Origin: Lepidodermella squamata
Lineage: Eukaryota; Gastrotricha
NCBI GenBank assembly: GCA_047495785.1
Contig: JBLDXI010000023.1
Coordinates: 558,001-622,000 of the forward strand
Length of the DNA: 64,000 nucleotides
Reading direction: 5' to 3'
The notes beneath the pieces were generated by a model. The model did no database searches, had not been told where the DNA came from, and worked only from the letters and a program-made list of their open reading frames with translations. Below are positions 57,212-64,000 of this stretch, one piece after another; position 1 is the stretch's first letter; each line of letters starts with the position of its first letter. The position numbers and the translations under genes were made by a program.

Positions 57212-58372
57212 ATGACAAACATATTTCAGACCATTTGCGCAGTTATCATTCTTAACCATGTATTGGCTGAACCGGAAGACAACAACAGCATCTGGAAGTT
57301 CGACACGACTAAAACGATCCTTGACAACTGCAGAATAGGCCCGAATGTCAACACTCCAACTGAACTCGAGAATAAACCGACTCTTATTTCGTTAGACTTC
57401 AAACCGAAGCGTTTAGTCGATATCGACGACGTTGCTGAGACATTCACTATTTATGGGGCACTCAATGTTAAATACGAATCGAAATGCATTGCAGATTTGT
57501 ACCGGAATCTATCGCGAAATGGCAGAGTAGCATGGCCGCCTAGCATAGTTCAACTGTCTAAAGAAGACCCGACTAAATACTGGTTTCCGGATTTGGTACA
57601 TGAAAATTCGGTCGGAAGCCCAGCCATGAACGACGGGTTTTATCGGTATCTTCGTATTAGGATCACTCCGAACGGAATGCTTACGTTCGGTTTCTCGGGG
57701 AAATTTACATCCTACTGCGATTTGGACGTCACCTATTTTCCTTTCGATGTCCATGTGTGCAAGATCGAGTTTTACCTCGCCCAAGCCCAAAACTACTCCA
57801 GTATAGCAAAGGCACTGTTATTCCCTCACGAGGCCCCGTTTTTAAAGATGAATTCAGGCTGGCAGCATGACAACACGACACGATACTCCGTGTGGGGCGC
57901 TTCGGACCCCACTAATAATCTTACATCGTTTGCCAGTTTCAGCTTCGAATTCAGGCGGAAGCCGCAATATTTCTTAACATACCTATTCGCGCCAAGTTTC
58001 ATTCTCAGTGCATTGGTTCTGGCGTCATTTTTCATCCCGGCCGAGGTTCCAGATCGTCCTGCTTTCGCCTGTACTGTTATGCTGGCGATTTTCGTTCTTC
58101 AAGACAACGTCCAGGCAAATTTGCCAAAAACTCCGGGCCCGGTGATTGTTGGAATTTTCAGCTTATCGCAAGCTGCCATCGCAACTTTCTGTGTGCTATA
58201 CGAGGCGATCATGTGCGGGTTCCTTGCCATGTTCCCACGAATCGGCGAGGCAACTTTCAAAATTTACGGAAGAAACATTGCTCGATATTTGGTTGTTGAC
58301 ATCGTTATGTTTATCGTCGCATTCCTTATGTATTTAATCACAAATTTCACTGTTTGGCTAATTCTAAGATAA
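57212..58372 (+). CDS. Cys-loop ligand-gated ion channel subunit
   Basis: It is a single uninterrupted frame. An in-frame ATG at 57167 would add 15 polar residues; the ATG at 57212 puts a hydrophobic signal peptide (MTNIFQTICAVIILNHVLA) at the start and is preferred. In the longer numbering (401 residues) the extracellular domain has WFPDL at 139 and a Cys-loop C184-C198 with exactly 13 residues between (CDLDVTYFPFDVHVC). M1 is about 268-290, M2 298-318 (ending NLPKT), M3 324-349 and M4 374-399. The M3-M4 loop is only about 24 residues. It belongs to the pentameric receptor superfamily; ligand and ion selectivity cannot be read. No vicinal cysteines typical of alpha nicotinic subunits are seen. 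Confidence 0.87.
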   Translation: MTNIFQTICAVIILNHVLAEPEDNNSIWKFDTTKTILDNCRIGPNVNTPTELENKPTLISLDFKPKRLVDIDDVAETFTIYGALNVKYESKCIADLYRNLSRNGRVAWPPSIVQLSKEDPTKYWFPDLVHENSVGSPAMNDGFYRYLRIRITPNGMLTFGFSGKFTSYCDLDVTYFPFDVHVCKIEFYLAQAQNYSSIAKALLFPHEAPFLKMNSGWQHDNTTRYSVWGASDPTNNLTSFASFSFEFRRKPQYFLTYLFAPSFILSALVLASFFIPAEVPDRPAFACTVMLAIFVLQDNVQANLPKTPGPVIVGIFSLSQAAIATFCVLYEAIMCGFLAMFPRIGEATFKIYGRNIARYLVVDIVMFIVAFLMYLITNFTVWLILR

Positions 58373-58769
58373 CATTGAAACTATGTATTAAGAATGATGT
58401 TATTTATGGCGGCCGAATGGTGTGTGCTAATGGAGATTGAAATATGTTTTCTGTGGGTATGCCAACACTACTACCAGGTCTACCTTGAAAGGTGAAAGAG
58501 TCTTGTCCGATCAGTAGTTTACAACAATGTATCAACAATCTGGAGTCTGAAAATAGGTGTTTTTTTATGGTTCAAGTGTCAAATGAGTGAAAAGCTACCT
58601 TGGACGCTGAATTTCAAAATGTTGATCATCGTTTCTCACATTGAAAAATGCTGAATAATGGAAGCATTAGGTAGCCTATTGTGACAATTTTATGTTGGGG
58701 TCGGCGATGGAGGACAACCTTTTAATTTAATTTTTCGCACGAGAACCCCATATTCAATCGATATTTATT

Positions 58770-58869
58770 TACCGTAGTTACCGAAATACAAGCCTAGGCG
58801 GCAACCCTTTGTCGGCACTTTGATGTTATTTGTAGTGCCTCCCAGGCTTGTATTTCGGTAACTACGGTA
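58770..58869. mobile_element. 100-bp palindromic MITE
   Basis: TACCGTAGTTACCGAAATAC at the left end is the exact reverse complement of the right end, with about 25-bp arms. Flanks on both sides read atttattt, a candidate 8-bp duplication. Confidence 0.7.
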
Positions 58870-59154
58870 TTTATTTATTTTGAAGCTCATACGCCCAAGA
58901 GAGGGCAGCTTGACAATTTTAAGGAAAACAACATATAATTGCAGGACAGATTCAGATTTAGGACAGGAAAGGTGTAATAGGAGAGAAACAAAGTTATAGA
59001 TCAGTTTGATGTTTGATAATGTCAAACTCAACAAACAACATAACAACAAAATCGCAGCACAGTAAAAATCAGCACAGTAAACATTAAACATAAAAATCAA
59101 ATCACAAATTGCATTTTATATTTCATCTCAAACATAACCAGAACAAGGCCTCCG

Positions 59155-59500
59155 CTAATTTTTATTCAACTTTAATTTCCCAGATTTGGTAGAGTAACAA
59201 TGATTGTACACAGCTTCGCGGCATTCCTTGGCCGATGCTGCTCGGTGAGCTTCGGTCGGCAGTACGTTCCACCAGTCCGGCCCGCGATAGCTCAAGCTTA
59301 GCGTGCCGCGTTCCTTTTTGAAAGTTGGTTTGAACATTGGTTCAGATCGGCGAACATCGTAGGGACTGGTTTCGTTTAGCCGGAACAATGTTTGCATCGC
59401 TACTGGTGCTTGATGGTGTAAGCAGCTCCAAATCAAAGTAGCGAGGTGGATAGAGTGTTTTTGATTGACGTCGACCCAACCTAGACGGCGTCTCAACGGT
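59155..59500 (-). mobile_element. LINE fragment (C-terminal end of ORF2)
   Basis: The minus-strand translation (RRLGWVDVNQKHSIHLA, SYRGPDWWNVLPTE, then AAxAKECREAVYNH) has the pattern of the C-terminal end of CR1/Jockey-type ORF2. The rest of the element is absent. Confidence 0.65.
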
Positions 59501-60037
59501 AGAACGATAGAAAACTGTCTGAATTATTTTTTCGTATAGAAAACGCCAAGATATTCAAAAGTAGCCTTTTGACATCAGCCCACGCGGCCGTAGATTCATC
59601 AAAATTTCGACTTAGCGCATTGCGCTGAGTCCACTTTTACCCTCCAATTGCACAACCGACGCGCGCGCGCCGGACGAAACAACGATTGGCCCGGAATTGA
59701 GCTTTTCTTGAAGCTTCGGAGCTATGGCTTGAAAATGTCCTCAGTTTGAAATTAAATGTCTTATAAGAGCCTGCAAATACAGGATGTTAACAGCTGGCGA
59801 TTAACCCTTCGTGTACGATTAACCTAACGTGTAAAAACGGCGCGTGTGCGTGTGTATGATGCATGAGAGTAGCCATTACAGGTGATGATGATGCTGATGA
59901 TTCTCGCCTTACACAAGCATATGTTGTGCCAGCTCTGGATAATTCTCTCTCATTGCCATATTCGTCCACCGCTATCAAAGATTTCCATATAAAGCTCGGT
60001 GTTCCCGGTGCTCCCCTTACTTCATTCAAGTTTCGAA

Positions 60038-63000
60038 ATGACGAAATATCTGAAATTACTGGCTTGCTTCTGCTTAGTCGCTGGATCAGCTTGCTCAGAT
60101 CTCATCAACAACGTATGTAATTATTAATTCGTCATAGCGGCGAGACAATTTGCCAACTTCTAAAAAGTAGCCTTTTCTTTCTACCAAATATAGTTATTCA
60201 GGTGGCCTATAGTCGTGGAATCAGGAAACCAATCTTCTCTTACAAACAGCTGTAAAGAGCAGTTTTATAGGGCGCGAATCTTTCCACGCTCTCGCCATTG
60301 ATTTCAGGATATTAGAAAATTATAACAAACAACCTTATAACCAACAATAATTAATTTCGTAGCTAATTTATTATCGCATAAAAGTCGAAATATTTATTAG
60401 CCCGCCGTATTCCGTTGTTTGAGACTGTGGCTTTCGTTCACTACTTTTCTCTCTGTCCTTCATAAAATTAGGCTTTTGTTCACGCCGCCGGAATCGGACA
60501 AATATCTACTGTTCGCCGCTTGCTCGAAAAAGGACTGGTCGATATCAACGCCAGAGTGCCAGCTAATGACGGGGATACAATCACAGCCCTGATCAAAGCC
60601 GTGAGCTCAAACGCTAGCTACGACTTGGTTTCGCTCCTGTTAGAAAAAGGTGCCAAAGTCAACGATGCGGAAATAAGTGCCTCAAATCGTACTGCTCTAA
60701 TATGGGCAGCTGCCTGGGGCCGGCTTGACATAACGAAACTGCTTGTTGAGAAGTACAAGGCAGACGCGAGGGTTCGAGATTCCTTCGGCAATACCGCCCT
60801 CATGTCGATGTTTGATCTCGCACTTGATGTAGAGCCTGAATACTTGAACCTCATGCGATACCTGTTGCCCCTCGTCGATCTCAGAGCTAGGAATGTGTAT
60901 AACCAAACGGCTCTGCATCTTGTCAGTGGAATTCTCTCGACAGGTAAGAAAAATACTAAATACAAAAGATGTAGGCAGTGGTGCGAGAACGGGGGGTAAG
61001 GGGGTAAATAAACCGAAAATTTCGTTCGAAAATTTCTGAAAAACGTAAGGGCCCCCCCCCTGTTGATTTGCAAATTTTGGTCTCAAAATGCTCGATTTAC
61101 TCCCCTCGGAATCCTGGATGTAGGCTTATTCCAGCCCAATTCGACGAGTGTTTTCAGAACTGTCCGGAATCATTTTCTTTGGTTAAAGCATCAAAAATTA
61201 GGAACTTTTTACGCCTGGAACTTTCGTCTGTGACGCAAAGGCGTGACAGGAAAATTCAAAAAGTGAAATCCACCTTAAAACATAGCCGGACTCGTCAATG
61301 GGCTCGCTCTCATACCCGTTGGGTATTTCGTCTGATATTTTTACTGAAATTGCCCCTCGATGGTATCAACATCTGTGCAAAAATTGGGCCAACAATAATA
61401 TTGATTACGGGGGAACATATTATTTAATAAATCTTGGATCAAAAATGGGGTACATTTTCAACAGGGTCAAACGATTGTTCTTAAAAGCTTTTCCGGTATA
61501 TGGGTTGCATATTCGGATTCAGCATCAAAACCTGAGCATTCCTAAATGTCAAATGCCATGTGATGATCCTTCGTATGCGACATCCTCTACTTTCTACTTT
61601 GGGAAAACCCTGAAGTTTCATATCAGCAAAATGTGGCGGTTACTATAGACGGTTTTTATATGGCCCTTCAAATGACCATGCCAATTTGGCCCCAACAACC
61701 TAAGTTAGCTGAGGAACATGATAAACTAAGTTACAATTACAACCAAATGGATGCTCTCAATTAGTTCAATTAGCTTAATTAGTTCTAACATAACTGGATG
61801 AATTTTGCTAATATCAAACAGTAAACTCCAGGGTTTTCCAACATTTGTGGAGGTGGTATCCGAACGATCGCAACCTGGCTTTTGACACGGCAATACTCCG
61901 TTTCTGATGCTGAAATACGCGGGGAGATTGCTAGATTGTTGGATCAATGGCTGAACCTTTTAAAGAGTTGTAATTAGTTCTAGAAGTGATGCAACCGGCA
62001 ACTTTTGCGTTATTTACGCCTTACAGGAATTCATAAGGAAAAACAGGACTTCGTAAGTGAAATTCCCACCAGAATCTGAACGCATGACTAATTGCCAACG
62101 AGCTTATTTATGAATAATATGAACAGATCCGCTTCCATTCGTCAAGTTGCTGGTGGAAACTATGGGTAGGCGGCTGGGCATGAACGCTCGCGACAAGGAT
62201 GGCAACACCCCTCTTCTGCTTGCTTCAAAAACCGGCCTCTCAACTGCCTTGGTTCGATACCTCATCGAAAAAGGCGCCGATACCAACGCAACCAACAACC
62301 TAAATGAAAACATGCTACTCGCTGCCTGCCAAGTCGATCGCCCTGACAAAAACCCGAACCCTCTTTCATTCATCAAAATTGCTGTTGAACTGGCTGGTAT
62401 TGACGTCAATTCTCAAAGCTTAGACGGGGAACGGTGTTTCAACCACCTCATGATTCGAAATGAGCTGTCTAATATCTATGATCCGGGTTTTCTTCCAATC
62501 ATGACATACCTTTTAAAGAAAGGCTACGACGTCAACAGCCAGTCGGGTGAGTTCGGCCTCACGCCTCTTATGTTAACAGCTTCGACCCTCCCAAGTCGGC
62601 CGAGATTGATGGATTTGCTGCTGGAAAATGGCGCTGATGTCAACGCGACAGATTACGACGGCAGGACGGCCATTGATATAACCACTGATTATATAAACTC
62701 GACAATGACAGTGGCGTATTTGCGTAGGCGAGGTGGCGTAACTGGGAAAGAGATTCGTAGAATAACGCCGGTGCCACGTCAAACTGTTACGCCTTTCGTG
62801 GAGAACGTCTTCACGCCCTGGTGGACCCCTTCCAGCTGGGGAACGCTGGAACCGCAACTTCCCGTCACGCAATCCAATCAGGAAAAACAGGACTTCGTAA
62901 GTGAAACTTAATTTTAGCTTATTTGCACCCTTTTCCACTTACAAGAAAAGTGCATGATTTTCGCTGCAAATTAAAATTGCATCTAAAAGCAAATTCAAAA

Positions 63001-64000
63001 ATAAAAACGAAGAAAACCAATTTTTTTGTATATTTTGTTTTAATTAGCATTTTTGCTCTTTCGTTGGGCATCAAGTGCGCGCGAGACCGTGGCGTAGGGA
63101 AGACCAGTATGACGCGGCGTCACTGATAACAGTGAATCGAACCACCAACCACCATCGAATCAATCATGCACCCCCAATCACTTACGCCACCCACTACTTC
63201 TCAAAGTATAATGCGGTTATCGTGCTGATCTCCTCCAGGAGGACATATATAACATGATTGTTAGGATCAAGGGAAAGGGCAGGATGTAAGGTGAAAAGAT
63301 TAAAGCCAACCACAGTAAGCTGTTTTGACGCGTCAAAAACGCTAAAATTACGCGATTGCTCGCATTTGGGGCTGACCTTGCGGCCAATTTTCAATGCCAT
63401 GGAATCTTTTCTTCGGGTTCTAACCATGACAGACGAATAGAACGCCCTCTGTTCCATAAACCCGAAAGATTTCAAGCCATCGGCTGCCAAGGCTTATCGC
63501 TTATAACGCGTCAAAAACGGAAAAACTGCGCTCCCCGACTTATCCGTGGGATTTTACCTTAAACTGTCCCTACCACTTCACACTTCAGTGAATTTTACGA
63601 CGTTTATCTCTGACGAAACAGTCACGTCTTCAATTGAAAATAGTTTGAAAACTTTCTTTTCTAGGTGCCTCGCTAATACGTTGTTGATATTTTTTCATAC
63701 CGTAGTCATACCGTAGTACTTCCGTAGTTTCCGTAGTTTTACCGTGGTGCCACGGAAAAACTACGTAGCAATCGATTAGACATTGTCATGCATTCAATGT
63801 GTTTGAGCCTTGATTTTCAGGACAGTTTCATGATACAGCTTCAAAATATTCAGAGTTAAATAGAGCGTAAAAATAATGCTGCAAGAGTCAGGAAATAGGT
63901 CTCCGATTTTCCAATCGTGTCTGATGAACATTTATGTTTTTTGCTTACATGTCACTAGGAATTCCTTGGCTACATAACCCACGGCAACTTGAGTGCTGTA
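60038..64000 (+). CDS. Secreted ankyrin-repeat protein 4 (3' partial)
   Basis: Exons visible are 60038-60112, 60472-60943, 62127-62896 and 63959-64000 (continuing beyond the window). The signal peptide is MTKYLKLLACFCLVAGSACS. Exon 2 has ASNRTALIWAAAWGRLD and exon 3 has DGNTPLLLASKTG and GLTPLMLTAS, with the Arg-rich linker. Exon 4 begins EFLGYITHGNLSAV, equivalent to exon 4 of the other genes. Splice phases match. Intron 2 is 1183 bp and intron 3 is 1062 bp, much longer than in genes 2 and 3. Confidence 0.83.
62027..62052 (+). pseudogene. 26-nt exon scrap in intron 2 of ankyrin gene 4
   Basis: It has an acceptor-like acag before it and gtaagt after it. The first bases (gaattc) match the start of exon 4 and the last 19 (ggaaaaacaggacttc plus donor) match the end of exon 3 of the same gene. 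Its length is not a multiple of three. Confidence 0.5.

Noticed and set aside
63690-63770. Repeated ccgtag units as a CRISPR-like or satellite array
   Set aside because: Units are short, irregular and few; simple local repetition explains them.
1-64000. tRNA, rRNA or other structural RNA genes
   Set aside because: No cloverleaf with A and B boxes or conserved rRNA core was recognised by eye; a covariance-model scan would be needed to exclude them.

Overview
The window looks like metazoan nuclear DNA from a compact-genome invertebrate. Genes are split by GT-AG introns, many only 46-60 bp long. Secreted and receptor-type proteins predominate (Ly6/uPAR modules, galaxin-like Cys repeats, a Cys-loop channel), and Ty3/Gypsy, LINE and TIR elements are interspersed. 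I cannot name the phylum from sequence alone. Nothing resembles a prokaryote: there are no operons, Shine-Dalgarno sites or CRISPR arrays.

Layout. (1) 1-303 is the last exon of an ankyrin-repeat gene cut by the window edge. (2) 1068-3730 (-) is a GPI-anchored-type protein with four Ly6/uPAR-like domains. (3) 6.9-28.5 kb is a cluster of small secreted Cys-rich (galaxin-like) genes, all with the same three-exon plan: copies at 7.0, 8.7, 11.3, 24.0 and 27.9 kb, a truncated copy at 22.8 kb and a decayed one near 26.4 kb. The cluster is split by a nearly pristine Ty3/Gypsy LTR retrotransposon (12286-20081; two 238-bp LTRs with one difference by eye, 5-bp target duplication). (4) 30143-31990 is a three-exon multi-pass membrane protein of unknown function. 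(5) 34.2-64.0 kb is a tandem array of large secreted ankyrin-repeat genes (34185-39683, 42533-51476, 52200-56081, 60038-beyond the end). All share a signal-peptide exon followed by four ankyrin exons with the same intron positions. The array is invaded by a full-length LINE with both ORFs open (46716-51046, antisense, in the last intron of the second gene), a 1-kb foldback element with 8-bp target duplications just upstream of the first gene, hAT-like MITEs and LINE fragments. An intronless Cys-loop ligand-gated channel gene (57212-58372) lies between the third and fourth ankyrin genes.

How it fits together. Both tandem families encode secreted proteins and appear to be growing and turning over. 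An 810-bp stretch is indistinguishable between two places 15.3 kb apart, one galaxin-like copy lost its last exon at that junction, and mobile elements sit mainly in introns and promoters. The most unusual feature is the array of about 880-residue ankyrin-repeat proteins that carry signal peptides and N-glycosylation sequons, since ankyrin proteins are normally intracellular.
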